This document shows, piece after piece, positions 51,301-64,000 of a stretch of DNA of 64,000 nucleotides. The stretch is from Brachypodius melanocephalos (Eukaryota; Chordata; Aves; Passeriformes; Pycnonotidae): assembly GCA_013398615.1 (NCBI GenBank), contig VZSR01001854.1:6150122-6214121 (forward strand). Reading direction: 5' to 3'. The position numbers were made by a program, and so were the translations under genes. The notes below the pieces were generated by a model. That model searched no databases and was not told where the DNA came from. It saw nothing but the letters and a program-made list of their open reading frames with translations. The stretch's first letter is position 1. Every line of letters starts with the position of its first letter.

Positions 51301-51468
51301 AGAGACAGGTATGCCCCATCTCTGGAAGTGTCCAAGGCCAAGCTGGATGGGGATCTAAGCTACCTCATCCGGTGAAAGGTGCTCCTGGCCATGGCAAGGG
51401 GTTTGGAACTAGATGAACTTCAAGGTTGCTTCCACCCCAAGCCATTCTATGGTTCTATGATTCTATAT
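51300..51468 (+). mobile_element. CR1 LINE 3' end fragment, sense
   Basis: The block CCAAGGCCAAGCTGGATGGG is followed by GTGCTCCTGGCCATGGCAAG, TGGAACTAGATGAACTTCAA and the terminal ATTCTATGGTTCTATGATTC at 51445-51464. This is the last 170 bp of a CR1 element. Confidence 0.95.
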
Positions 51469-51566
51469 TTTTTGAAAACATCATATTAGAATTCTACTGT
51501 GAAAAGGAAAATATCAAACAACTTCAAAACCATTAAAATAAATTAGAAGCTTCCAACATCTTCACC

Positions 51567-51860
51567 AAGAGCAGGGACATCTTTCACTAGACCAGGTTGC
51601 TCAAGGCCCCATCCAACCTAACCCTCAGCACTTCCAGGGATATGGCATCCACAGCTTCTCTGGGAAACTTGTTCTACTGCCCCAAGACCCTCATCACAAA
51701 AGAATTTCTGCCTTATGTGCAATCTAAATCCACCCTCTTTCAGTGGAAAACCACTCCCCCTTGTTCTGTCACTACAAGCAGTGCCTTGTGTCCAGCTCTC
51801 AGTGAGCCAAACGTGGATGCCCTTATGTTTGAAGATCCAATCATTCTGTGTGCCTGTGGC
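51567..51860 (-). mobile_element. CR1 LINE 3' region, antisense
   Basis: The plus strand reads the reverse complement of CR1: ACTAGACCAGGTTGCTCAAG, AGGCCCCATCCAACCTAACC, CACTTCCAGGGATATGGCAT, AATCTAAATCCACCCTCTTT and CCCCCTTGTTCTGTCACTAC blocks. The very 3' terminus is missing. It lies 100 bp from the sense copy to its left, tail to tail. Confidence 0.95.
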
Positions 51861-51864
51861 TGCG

Positions 51865-54800
51865 TATAAACCCAGCCCTAATTTTGACAATTCCTGTAGA
51901 AAATCCCCAGATAAATTCCTCTCCCTGAGCTACTGCTGCAGGAGGGCTGCAGTATAAAAGATGTCCCAAGATCAGAAGTATGAGGAGTTTGGCTCTGTGG
52001 GCACGACTTGATCAGAAGTCAGGCATGCCATGAGATTTGCAGATATAGATCACAGAGCATTTAGATGACTCTCTGTCTCCATTGAGACTCAATTGGAAAC
52101 AGGGATGATGGGGACAAAACCTGCTTGGAAGGCAGACACACATTGGTGGAACCTCCTCCAGACGGTCAGGACCTTGTTGACCACAGATTCAGACTGCAAA
52201 AGACTTCCCAGTGTTAGGTAGCTTGTGTCCCCTTACACAGCTCTGTTTGTCCTATTTCATCAAATGTAAAAAAATAAGACACAAAGGTAAACTCTTGTCT
52301 CCTTGACAGTTCTTCAGGGTGTTAGAAAGTTGAGTGTTGAAATACAATTGCAGAGACAAGGCAAAGTGACATTGTGGCTTTGTGGGGGTAGATATTCCCA
52401 GCCCAGGTATTTGTGGTTCTGTCTTTTAGTGACCCTGAGAATCAATACTGAGATTCCTGGGGTGGAAAATGCCCTTCTTCTGTAGAGATACAGACCAGAC
52501 TACACTTTCAATAGCTGCAGGACTACTATGAGTGTTACCTTTCAGTGTGTCAGCGTTAGCCACAGTACCTCATTCCTGTCATGATGAAGCCTACACAGAA
52601 GTGGGCTTGATTCTCACAGGCTTGAGGCTGCCATGGTGGCTGCTTACCTTGGCTGTGAGACAACTCAGTTGTCTTTTGGGCAGGGTTCTAGGAAGATACA
52701 CACTGGTACAGAAATACAGAGCAGTGACATTCTCCCTCCAAGCCAAATACAGCAATCCTGTTTTTCCTATGAAGAGCCATGGTGATGCTGGTCCATTTCA
52801 GCACAGAAATATGGATCCAGATGGCTCTCAGCCACTGAACAGCACTCCTTAACACCAGGGTGGGATATTCTTTTTTATTACTGGAGGAATTTCATGACAC
52901 TCACTTAATGAGGTAGAACTGCTTTACAATGAGAACATTTTACCCTGGAGTCTTCTGGGTCTCGAAGAAGGTTATCTGACCATTTAATTTGCCATGCTGT
53001 AATCACAGCCAGTGTCCTGCCAGTCATAAGCTTTAGGAAGACAAAATTAAAGTGATTCTGTGATAGACTTTTCCTGTTTAAATATATTGCTCAGGATCCT
53101 GCTAGGCTCTTATATGAATCTCTGAACACTTGGTCTCTGGATTATTGTTCCATGAAGATGGCTTTCTGAGTGGGCAGTACCTCAGAAGAGCAGGGAAAAT
53201 CCTTCATATTGAGACTTCTCACTGATTCCATATAAACAGGTTTCCCCAGAGCTGCTGCTGAGTTTCATTTGTGGCAGATGATCAGTGTCCTCACAATTCT
53301 CCTAGGTAGATCTAAGCTGTCATACCCAGCACATGGAAAACAGTCTCTCCACTGACTCAGGAAAAACTCATTTATATGACTTCACATGTCTTATCTAAAA
53401 CCTCCTAGAGCCCCACATTCTCTGTATGACAGAGTCTGGCAGGATAATTAGATTAACATGTGCAAAGACCCCTGGCAGTGTGGGTTCACTCTTTCTGAAC
53501 TCAGCCTTCCTTAGTGAGACCACCAAGAACATTTCAACACCAGTAATGCTGGTACCAGGGGATGCTTCCAAAACCAGTCATTCATACATGCTCCAAGCAC
53601 TAAATTTTCACAAGGGTGTCTAGGTTTGATGCTGTATTAGATTAGCCAAGCTTCTGCTCACCTACAGACTTTAAAATCCAGTTACAGATAAAAGAAAAAT
53701 GATTTTGATTCCCTTTAAGGTGACCGTGCATCTGTTGAAAGAGAAACTTGAAAAAGTTGAAAACTTTAAAGAGATCAATAACATCCTGCCTTCTGCCCTC
53801 AAAAAAAAAAAACCCAAACCAAACAAAAATCTAGAAATAAAAGCTAGCTTAGAAAAGAAAGTGATACTTGAGATGTGGTTGTCTGTATGGATATTCATCA
53901 GCTATCCTCCTTCCCTCCCCTTCAGAGTCCTTATATACTAATGGGAGTTGCATTTTTGCAGTTTATTAACCTTATGAAGCATTAGAACAATCATCCCTTA
54001 TATTTTGTGCTATTTCTTCAATAAAAAAAAAGAAAGTGCTTTAGATTTTAAATACTTCATGGAATTAATTGTTTGTTTTATTGTCCCTCTTATTTGGCAA
54101 TGCTCTAGCTTTTTCCCCCTTTTTTTTTTCCAAAAGCACTGCTTTACTAAACCTATTTGGCTCAAGGGTCTCGTGTTATGCCATTTCAGACAAAAATATT
54201 GAAAAAAAAAAGAAAGACCTAGTATTTACTGAAATAAAATAAGGTTTCATGTAATACTAGCTATGTTTTTTATGCATTTTAATATAGAGTAAATGCTGAA
54301 GATGGCATTAAAAGGTGATGATATCAAAAATTCTGGTCAAGGGATAATTTTGAAAAGAGATTGTGTCCATAAAAAAATTCAGTGGCATCAGTGCATTATG
54401 TGACATAGGAGGCATTTGTGTTCATATTAATGGGATTTTAAAACATTTTCTTCCTAATCTTTTGAAAGTTAAGTCATCTTTCTTTAGTTCAACTTTGTCC
54501 AATCAGTTAATATAAAGACCAAACCAAATTTTCATTCTTTTAATTCTTGTTGTCTACTGATGTTTGATTTTGCAACCAGAATCAAAGGATATGCATTAAA
54601 GATGCTCTATCAAAGACATTCCAAATAGATGAATAGTTTAAGTTTCCATATTTTCTCACCAGGGTATATATCTAGCTCTGTAACCACACAAGTACACATA
54701 ATGATGGTTCTATAGCAGATTTTTAGAACGGAGCTACTTTTAAGGATATTATTGTCAGAATAAGGCTTCATAAGTTTAGGGGCTTAGACTTAGCTGTAGT

Positions 54801-54910
54801 ATTCAAAACCAGGATTCACAACATTATGAGATGAACAGGGAAAGAATGAAAAAAGGCAATTTGCCAAACCGAATATTTTTTAAATACAAATTTAAACATG
54901 AATGTATTAT
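51865..54910. other. Intergenic DNA, no gene recognised
   Basis: Mostly unique sequence. Open stretches up to 106 codons (plus strand, 52532-52852) show no domain. Short A-runs occur around 53802, 54023 and 54200. No RNA gene was seen. Confidence 0.55.
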
Positions 54911-54916
54911 ATAAGG

Positions 54917-55400
54917 CCTTGGTGAGATCCTCCACAAATTATTATACGTATTTCTGGCCGCTCATTGGAGAAAAAAATAGAAGTGAGAAAAGGAATCACT
55001 TAAACATGTAAAAGTGTTTAAAAGGTCAAGAAGGATGGTAAAGCAAGCAGGCAGCCTAGAGTACAAAAGGAAATATAAAAGAAGTTGTCTTGTTTAGCCT
55101 GGAAAAATGAAAGGCAAGAGGAGTTTAAACTGTACTGTATAAATTCAGCAGGTGGATATACACCACAGAAGGAAATGAGCTATTTAACAAAAAGATAATG
55201 TTAGCAAAGAACAAATTAGTATAAATCAGTCATGAATAAAATTAGACTGGGAATTAGAAAAAGATTTCTAAGTACCAGAGAAGCAAGGTTCTGGAACAGC
55301 CCTCTAATAGGAGTTGTGGAGGGCAAAACACCTATATAATGTTAGAAAAGAGTCTGAAATAAATGTTAATAGAGGTATCTTGTGTAGTTGTCTGCAGTGT
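54917..55400 (+). mobile_element. Old CR1 LINE 3' region, sense
   Basis: Sense blocks in the order expected for an older, crocodile/turtle-like CR1: AAGGCCTTGGTGAGATCCTC, TTGTCTTGTTTAGCCTGG, TAGTATAAATCAGTCATGAA, GACTGGGAATTAGAAAAAGA, TTCTAAGTACCAGAGAAGCA and GTTCTGGAACAGCCCTCTAA. Divergence is high and frames are broken. Similarity to the 3'UTR may continue to about 55520. Subfamily is assigned from memory of consensus sequences. Confidence 0.8.
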
Positions 55401-55524
55401 GGAGGACTCTCTCAGTGACCTGTCAATTTTCTGCCAGCTTTAGCCTATGTGGCTAAATTATTTGCTGTAAGGTCAGGAGGAAATCTGTGTAGATCTTGAT
55501 TCTCCTGGATCAAAGGTCAGCATT

Positions 55525-56050
55525 GCCATCTTGTGATTTTCCATTACAGCTTTAGTTTTAAATCTTCCCCTTACAGACGCTGCAAAGACACATAGGATCT
55601 TCCTTTCCTTCCAAGAGAGAAGAAAAAGAAGATGGTTGTTTCTAACATTTTTGGATGCAGAAGGGAATTAAAAACTTACATGTATTTTAAAAGCTTAATA
55701 AAGCATGGGACTACAACAGCCCTAATACTTTTAGCTAATCTTACACTTTGGTGCTATAAACAATTTCTCATCTACATTCAAATCCAACTTCCTTCCCTGA
55801 ACTGTTACCGCCTTCAATAATTTATAGTATACTATGAACTTATTCTCCTTCCAGCGCAGAAAACCCTCTGTGTACCACTCAAACTGTGGCCCCAAGTAGG
55901 CTTTTCTTATCCCCTCCCACAGAAAGGACAGAGCTCTAGATTTATTTTGCTGGTACCTGTGTCACCTGTGTTACCATGTGCATCCTTTAAGGTAGCTCAT
56001 TGACAGTTTAAACCAAAGGGAAAGAGGCTTTTAGGGACAGTCTGTGAGGA
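55525..56050. other. Unique DNA between CR1 copies
   Basis: About half a kilobase with no recognised gene, RNA or repeat. Confidence 0.5.
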
Positions 56051-56053
56051 TGT

Positions 56054-56172
56054 TTAGGATCATAGAACGGTTGAGGTCAGAAGGGACCTTAAGGATCATC
56101 CAGTTCCATCTTCCCCCCACACACCATGGGCAGGAACACTTTCCACTACACCATCCAGGCTGCACAAAGTTG
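56054..56172 (-). mobile_element. CR1 LINE 3' end fragment, antisense
   Basis: The plus strand shows AGGATCATAGAACGGTTGAG, GTCAGAAGGGACCTTAAGGA, TCATCCAGTTCCATC and CACCATGGGCAGGAACACTT in order, the last 110-120 bp of a CR1 element in reverse, including the 3' tail. Confidence 0.95.
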
Positions 56173-59100
56173 GATTATTTCTTCTTATTTTACAACTGAG
56201 CAGAGAGGGAGCTGACACCACTTCATCAGCAGCTCTCTGGTGTCACAGTCTCTTACCTGTGGGCACCACACTGCAAAGGGTCAGGGTGTCACTGGAAGCC
56301 ACTGGAAGCCTCGTGGCTGCCCTGAACAAGCCAGTGATGCTTCAGTGCTGCACAGATGATGGAGCCTCCATTGCTCCAGCATCCCAGCCGCTTATGGGGA
56401 TGATATGACTGTCAGTAAACGCAGTATGCCTTACAGTTCCATGGTAAATTCTTCAACAGATTCACTCTTGGCATTCTGGAAAGAAAAACCCCAATTTTCC
56501 ATAAATAATGTTTCCAGAGATCTCTATGGCTTTGCCTCTCTAGTCACCTGGTTTCAATCACAATCTCAACCCTGAAAAACAAGGAGGTGCCACTGTGTTC
56601 CTCTCCCAGTGAACTCAGGCAGCAAGGCTGGAAAAAAAGAAAATCAGCTACCCTTTGAACATTTTGAACTGTGTAACTTTGCAGTTCAGGAGGGATTCTT
56701 TCCAGTTGTTTTCAAAGCTTTGTCATCTCTGTGATTCCCATGCCATGCTGTCGTCCTTTTAAAGACACTTACATAAAACTTATCTGCACAGTTCTGTCTG
56801 CGAAAACAGCATTTATCCAGGGAGAAGATGGTGAAAAACTGACTTGCACAGAAAAAGAATAGGTAAAAATAGAAATAACAGTGTTTCTAATATTATGTTA
56901 TGAGGACGAATACTACTGTATTATTAAAGGCCCCTATTAGAAAATCAGGGTATGGTTATACCACCTATTAAGGAAATTCTCCCACTCCTAATTAGAATGA
57001 AAAAAACAGTAGAGGACTATTGGTTCTAAACTGGAATCCTTCAAAAACTGGAACTGACATTCAAACAACCAAATGAAAATGGAGCCTTGACTCTGGTGGC
57101 CAAACTAATGAAGGACAAAATAGATTGAAATATAACATTAATAGAAACTAGATTTAATTAATAATAAATCAATAGCACACATATAAAAAATTAAAATACT
57201 TCAAAACATTTTCAAACGCTTGCAGCAGGGAGCTTACCAGAGAATCACCTTTAAATAAAAGCATTCAGAAAATGAGGTTGGAACATGAAGAAAAAATAAT
57301 CTTTGATTTAGTGTTCATTTCAAAAAAAAAAAAAAGTGTAAAAGTGTGACAGTGTGACAAATCTTTCTTTTCAGGAAACATGCAAGAGAAGTACCCTTAC
57401 TCTGAAGGAACTTAGAAAATATTTCTGGCAAATCAATAAAATAACTAGTAAAATGTTGTCAGCAATAGACAGTAGTCACTGCAAAGGTCCAAGAAAATTT
57501 AAACATTAAATTGCCCTATCTGTGGTGCAATAAACTCTACTTAAATTTACCTCAGTATCAGAGAAGTGAAAGCTGACAAACATGGCATTAGGTTTTAGAA
57601 AGGATTCCAGCTTGATCCAAGAAACAACAGACCGAAATTTGTACAAGGAAAATCACAAGGTATGGTACAAAAGACTAGAATTAGCAAATGGATAAAAGCA
57701 GTGCAAAGTGAAAGGCTCAGCCCTTGCAAAGACAAGGAAAGATGGAATCTGCACTTGGTGGAGTGCTTTAAAGAACAAAACTCCTGAGATTAGGGATAGC
57801 CTCAGGACACAGAGATTGAGATTTCCAAAATATTGCTGTCAAAAGCCCTGCACCAAAGGCTGTCAGAGACACTAACTGTCCAGGTTTAATGGACTGGACC
57901 ATTGTGAGAGGTAGCTCAAAGTCCTCAGCAGCACAAGGAGCTTTGAATGTTGCAACTCAACAGAGCTGTCTGGTCAGCTTCGGCTGACATTTTTCCCCAG
58001 GTAGCAAACAGAGGCCCCAGTTGTTCCCTGTAACTGAACCCAAACTCTTCACTTTCCCTTCTCCAGATCTTCCTCTTCCTCTGAAAGGTGGGCTCAACAG
58101 ACCTTTGGAAAACAGAAGAAGACATAGGTGTCACAAAAATAAAAAATTCTTTCTTTACTTCCTCCCATCTCTGATACTGGCAGAAGAAATTTGGCAGCAT
58201 TTCTTCCTCCAGTGCCCCAGCTGTAGCACATCTCTGCTGGTGGTGTGATGGGTTTGTTCCCAAATGGGCGGTGCACAAGAGCAGGATGCACACACTGGGA
58301 TTTTTTACTGTCCTAGCAAGTCTGCTGGCAAGACACCACCACCTCTGTGAGGATTAAAGCCAAAACCTAAACCAACCTGAGCAGCTGTGATGATGGCAAG
58401 GCACAGGTCAAACTGAGTGTGCTGTGCTTGCAGCTCTTGAATAGTTGCAACACGAGAGCAATTTTGCAATGACAAAAGTACACACTGGGTGCTGAGCTGA
58501 TGACCCGGTTTTTGCGAGGAGCTAGTGAATATATTTAGAACTGTAAATGGTCTGCTAAAAATTTTCTTGCCTTTATTGTGGCCAATTCTGGAAGGCAGAT
58601 GAATCTTTCCCCTTATTACCACATTTAAGTTTAGATGTTGAATAATGGTGGAGGGGAGTTGCAGAAGAAAACACAAAAAAGCGAAGGCCTGCCACCCTCA
58701 CACATTTGTTTCACCTCCAGAAGTACTGGAGTTTCAGGGTTGAGTGTGTACCAGCTGTGATGGGGAGGGACTGAAGGGAGAGTGGTTTGCATCCCTCTGC
58801 TCAAATCTGCTGGAACAAGGCTCCTCCTCCAGAGCTATGAGGCTCTGATGAAGGATCTGCCCTTTCCAAAGAGGACTAGTCCTGATGACAAGTGCCTTAC
58901 CAAGGTGTAAGCCTTACAAGCGCTGTATACAGGAGCAGTAGGCTAAGTAAAAGTAGGTTAAAGTCTTCCTTTCTGATCCCTTTTCTTTTTCTCTTCCTCA
59001 TGTTGCACATGAATTGCAGTATTCTGTGAGCAGCAGGTGTTTCATCTGGCACGGACCCACCACATTTTCAGTATGTAGCTAAAGCTAAGGGACCCAAAGG

Positions 59101-60426
59101 CCATTAACTTTGTTCTCCTGTTCACAGTTTTTTCTATATGTACTTCCCAATTGATGAGGCAGTATCTGTTCCACTCTAGTTGATTTTCCAATTTTTGCTT
59201 TCCCTGGTGGTCTCTCATAGACAGTTCTCTGAACTGATCTGTACCTGAATGGATAAAATTATTAAATGATTTAATCATTTTAAAAGAAAACATCCTCCTG
59301 ATCATCATGTGATATGGTGATCTACAGTTTAATGTGTTAGAATGATAATACTGCAAGATAAATCATCCCTATATTATTAGGAAAGAAGTAAAGGCCATTC
59401 TGTCTTTCTATCCAGGTCCGTGTTACTTATCAGTGCATTCCCACCCTGGAATCTGCATTCCTTCCTTATCAGGTGTTCATATTTCTGCTGCAAATCAGCA
59501 GATGCCACATAAGGAAAAAAGCCCTGATGATTTGATAAAAGAAAAGATGCCTTGTACAAAGTGTAACAGTAACCTAAATTTTTCTGGTATTTTATGGTAT
59601 CATTTGTACCTGAGCAGCTTGGTTAAAATATTCTCATTCCCAAATCAGCTCACTAGTCTTTCTAGTGTGTTTCTGAATTTGAGTTTTATTTCCTACAATC
59701 TTCTACAGCAATGCATTCTAAAATGTAATTATGTGTTATGAAAAAAGCCTTTCATTTATTTTAAATCCTTATTGACAACTTAGTTTGGTTGTCAATGGGT
59801 TACTTGGATGTGATAAGCCAATAATTTTTCCCTGGTATTTTTCATTATATCTTCTGTTGTCTAAGCCTAGCAAGCCTGGTTTATTTTTGTCTCTCTTCAC
59901 GTGAAAACTGTTCTAAACCACTGATTTGGCTTGTTACATTTCTCTGGAGTGTTTCTGGGTCTCCTGGATCAGCTCCAGCATGCTTTTGTTGCCACCTTCC
60001 TGCTCTTGGGAGCACATGCTCTCAGAAGCAAGAGGAAGATGATATAGTCATCTTATATAATAACTGTCAAAAATTTTATTCTCTATCCATAATCCCAAAG
60101 GATTCTAATACCAACTTTGAAAACTACCCTCAGGCTCAGCAAGTCTTGACCACATGGCTCCCAAGTGTTGCTGAAGGCAAAACTAAGGAACCTCCTGGGT
60201 TATCCCCAGCAGTAGCTGAAAGGCAGTTTCCTCCCAGTCCTCCAGCATTTCTAGTATTTTACTGCTGCTTAAAAATAGGAATCCAGATAGATCAGTTAAC
60301 AGGCCTGTAAGTCTGACCTTACCCAAAGGAAAATAAAGGAGTGATTAAAATGTTCCTTTAATAAAGATTTTTTAAAAGTATGCTGCTCTGAACTAATTTG
60401 CTCCAGCTCCCAGTGCCCTTATTGCA

Positions 60427-60483
60427 TCTTATACTTTATACTTTATACTAATTATATACTAATATAATTACTTATACTAATTT
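60427..60483. repeat. TTATACT-type short repeat
   Basis: Imperfect copies of CTTATACTTTATACT and ACTAATTATATACTAATATA run for about 55 bp. It is low-complexity AT sequence. Confidence 0.8.
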
Positions 60484-62418
60484 TTATGCTTCAGTTGTTG
60501 CTATGTGCCATCTTTGTGAGTTCTGTTAGACCATCATAGGTGAATTAAAAGCATTGTTTAAAACTGTGCTGGTTGATGATGCTGCACAATGTCCTGTTCC
60601 AGATATCTTTTCCTATTCATAATTTGTCAAATTCAAGAACAAGGAGTCATCTGTGAAATCTGATCACAGACACAAACATCTAACAGAACTTGGGACTTGG
60701 CTTTGGTTTGGACTCGTCTTCCATGTGAAAAACTGTCTGGGGAGTGGTGGTCTGAAGTAACCCTTTTGGGTGGGAGGATGGTGAGGAGCCTTCAATCACC
60801 AGAGTTCCTGGCAAGATATCTCTCAGCAGTTTGATTCCCAGAGAGGTGACAACAGCCTCCTGAGCTCCAGGCTCTGTATGTGCCAGGGATCTCTTGGCTG
60901 CCGAGGCTTTAGCAGCTGCAGTATTCACACGAGGTAACTCACCAACCAGTGGTTAAGCCCAGTGGCAGATACTAATAGCAGCAGCCTCTTTCCATTTCTC
61001 AAGTCCATTTTAAATTAATAAGAATGTTCCCCTTCTGTTTTTCATCCACAAAGAGACCCCCTTCGCATATTAATTTAATGTTAAATTGATGGATTAAATT
61101 ATACCAAGCTCAAAATCAATTCTGCACATATTCATTAGAACGGACTAAATCCCTTAGTAAGGATAAAGCACAGAAAATGCATTTAGAGACACTGATAAGT
61201 CCAGGTCCATTATATGTCATTTTAAACAAAGAGCAAAAAAAAGCCCCTTTGGAGACACTCTATCAGCTATTAAACAGAGACATTGCATGCACAGGGAGAT
61301 TGATGATTAGCATTTCCATTCTCAGAACGGCTCTCCCTGGGCTGATGATAACAAGTAAATGCCTCTTCATGTCTTTGTCACAGTTCACAGAGAAGCAGAT
61401 GCCTAGACTAAGCTTTTCTCCTTTGTCTTTCCTCTTGTGCAATCAGTTAACAAGTGCAAAAACACAACAGTACCTGCTGTTTGCTGGAATTCTTTGATCT
61501 CTGGTCAGATCAGGTGGCAATTTTACATATTTTTCTTTTTCTTTCTCGTACTGGACATTGCTTTTCCAGAAGCCCCCCTGTAAGCTCATTACATTACTCG
61601 CTAGCATGAGAGGCTTCTTGTTTGATGACATGGGACAGACCATCTTTCACGTGGCTGCTGTCCAGGAGAACCCTTCTGGTCTACAATATCAAAGCCCAAG
61701 CCCCAGACTCTCTTCAGCTTTTGGCATTCCAACACTCAGCTTTGAATCTGAATCCAGATCTCACAGATGTCCTGCTTCTAAAAAGGATCAATCTAAATCA
61801 AAATTCTCTAAAATTGAGACTTTCAGAAGCTTCAGAAACTAGATGCTCACCTACACCTGCACCTGAGGTATGCTACCCACTTCTGCTTTAAGAAGCTTGG
61901 GATCTTTCTTGAGACTTTGCCTCTTTCTGAAGTCAGCGCCTACCATGGAAGAAATGCTGTTCTTTTAATGAGTACTAGGCTTGTTGGAGGAAAAGACCTT
62001 CATTTTCCAGATGCCTGTTTTCTGTGTAGAAGCAACGATCTAATCTGCTTAGGAAGAAGGCAGGACAGTTCTGCCTTTCTTCTTCTGTTTGGCATCTAGA
62101 AGTTCTCTCACTCAGTGAAAGGAAGGGGAGGAGCAGCACCCCAAGGTTCATCCGAGTCCTGAGCTGTGCATTTTCCAAATACAACCCCATGGACTACCCT
62201 GCCTTGGGATAAGCTGTGGAGGTGGAGAACAGAGTTCTAACAGGTTAGAACAGATCTGTTAGGCACAAGTAAATCTCAAGAGCAGGCAGGACTATCTCAT
62301 GAAGAGAAGAGGGAAAGGGGAAGAAGGTAAAGCAATACCAAGAAATTGCCAAAGATAATTCTTTGGGTTTTCTTATGTCTTTCTGGTTTGGAAACAATTA
62401 TATTAATTTTTCACTTCC

Positions 62419-62436
62419 TTTTTTTTTTTTTTTTTT
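62419..62436. repeat. T18 homopolymer
   Basis: Eighteen uninterrupted T. No target-site duplication or retroposed body is evident beside it. Confidence 0.95.
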
Positions 62437-64000
62437 CAATTTCAAGCTCAGATTCACAACATTTGGTGTCATGAAACTGGCAAAACTTTAACTTTAGTCT
62501 AGCTCATTATTCCAGTCCCTGCTGCTTCTCCACAACAGGAGGCTGAAGATTATTTCCAGAGGTGTAATATCTGCTCTCTATTAATATTTTTTAGTTTAGT
62601 CTGCAATGAGTTGTAGTTCAAAAGCAAAGAAAAGAGACTGTAACCATGTAAAAAAGAATTATAATCAAGATATGACAACGTTTTTAAAATCCTGTGTGTT
62701 TTCAGAATATCTGTAAATTCAATGGATTTGATCCCATTTCACAGACACTAAAGGTCATAGTGATCAGTCTTCCAGCTCATTCTCCATGAAAACAGATTTG
62801 ATAGGAAGGGAAAAGGCATAGAGTATCATGTGCCTTATATCAAATAACAAAGTAGTTGCACAATATTTTTAATTCCTGTAAGAAAAGGCACAACAACTTT
62901 TTGACTACTGGGCCACTTTCTGGAAAACTGTGTGGTATGCCCAGAGTTGAACATTACATGAGGTGAAATATCAACATTGCTAACACAATTTTTATGCCTA
63001 ATCCCTGCTGTGGGAAGTAAAATTGTGACAGATGGTTGCTGTACTCATTACCCCTTTATTCAAAATGAGTAATGGTTCACCATTAAATCTCACTAAAAAG
63101 AATGTATCTATTCATGTAACAAGGTTTATTCAGTGTAACCAAAGAATGTGGTCTTTATTTTGTCAAGAGCCTTACATTTCAAATCCATAAAGTTGAGCTA
63201 ATAGTACTCATTTACCTTTGCACCCAAGGCTGGGGACAACCTGAATACAGAACACTTTTTCCTGTGGTAAACACATTTCCCTGTCTTTTGTATAGAAAGT
63301 AAGGATATATTAAGTTTGGTGTTAGGCAGTGAGGATCTCTCTTCTTGGCCTGGGTCTAATGTTGTTATGAAATAAGATGGAAGTTTCTAAATTTGACCTC
63401 AGTGAAAGAAAAAGGTGAACTTCTGTCTTACAGCTAAAAATGGCCGGAAAAATTTTATTCAAAAATACTATTTGTGACAAAAACAGGAAGAATAAACTGA
63501 GTTCCATAAATAATCCAGTAGATCATAGGGTTTCATGGTATGTTTGGCCTTATCGACTTGAAATGTTAATGAAGAAAAAAGCATTCTGTTTCTTTTTATA
63601 TTGAGAAAAAAACATATTTTATAATATGCAAACCACATTCAGAACTTTCCCATTTTTTATTTTGAGCATTGGCTAAAAACTAATCCACATATAATTCATA
63701 CTGCATTGCCATAATATTTAATACTTCTATTAATTATTTTTATCAATTGGAATATAGTGGGAAAGCAATTACTTTTGCTAGAGGGTTAAATTTTGATTTA
63801 CAAGCAATAGCTACTTATGATTTTATGTCTTGCCATAAATATTTCAGTGTTTATCCTCAGTGGGTAAATATATAATCTTTTTTCTAAACATCCAGGCTTT
63901 GTTGCTACATTATAAGGGCTGTTAATCACTTGGAACTGGGCTTGGTTAAACAATTGCTGTGGAAAAAGTTCGAGTCGAAAAATATTCTTTCCAGAAACCA

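Larger units (their letters stand above)
56175..64000. other. Intergenic DNA to the window end, no gene recognised
   Basis: AT-rich sequence with no recognisable exon and no second CpG island. It contains a TTATACT repeat (60427-60483), a T-run (62419-62436) and an A-run near 57320-57333. Open stretches of 100-123 codons (for example minus strand 57925-58293 and 58305-58676) have no domain I can recognise. The block 61000-61460 is a candidate conserved element. Confidence 0.55.

Overview
The window looks like a piece of a bird nuclear genome. It is AT-rich, nearly gene-free vertebrate DNA with a single CpG island, and it is peppered with 3' fragments of CR1 non-LTR retrotransposons, the dominant avian interspersed repeat, several still ending in the typical ATTCTATG-like tail. 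I cannot name the species.

Genes lie only in the first 4.9 kb. A CpG island (about 3.56-4.60 kb) holds a head-to-head pair of nuclear genes for mitochondrial proteins. NDUFS6 (complex I subunit) runs leftward: coding exon 1 (3698-3844) and exon 2 (2566-2619) are visible, and the remaining exons lie off the left edge. MRPL36 (mitochondrial ribosomal protein bL36m) runs rightward: one complete 105-codon coding exon (4117-4434), a short 5'UTR intron and a polyadenylation signal. The two start codons are 272 bp apart, with GC boxes, an ETS-type site, an E-box and a YY1-type site in or beside the gap. One promoter region therefore probably drives both an oxidative-phosphorylation gene and a mitoribosome gene. 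The same head-to-head pair exists in human 5p15.33.

From about 4.9 kb to 64 kb I find no protein-coding gene, tRNA, rRNA or second CpG island. The stretch holds CR1 pieces in both orientations, including a 1.46 kb antisense copy with a broken reverse transcriptase (16.4-17.86 kb), a tail-to-tail pair (51.3-51.86 kb) and two older copies resembling crocodile/turtle-type CR1 (41.3-41.8 and 54.9-55.4 kb). It also holds simple repeats and long unique AT-rich DNA. From human gene order, this is probably the MRPL36-to-LPCAT1 interval near the IRX4 side of the locus, but nothing in the window proves that.

A few unique blocks look like candidate regulatory elements, and a few open stretches could not be assigned. 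I did not find a convincing new biological system; the most interesting items are the compact bidirectional promoter, the CR1 copy beside the NDUFS6 exon 1 donor, an unassigned GC-richer block at 18.0-18.6 kb, and enhancer-like unique blocks around 38-39.4 and 47.1-47.5 kb.
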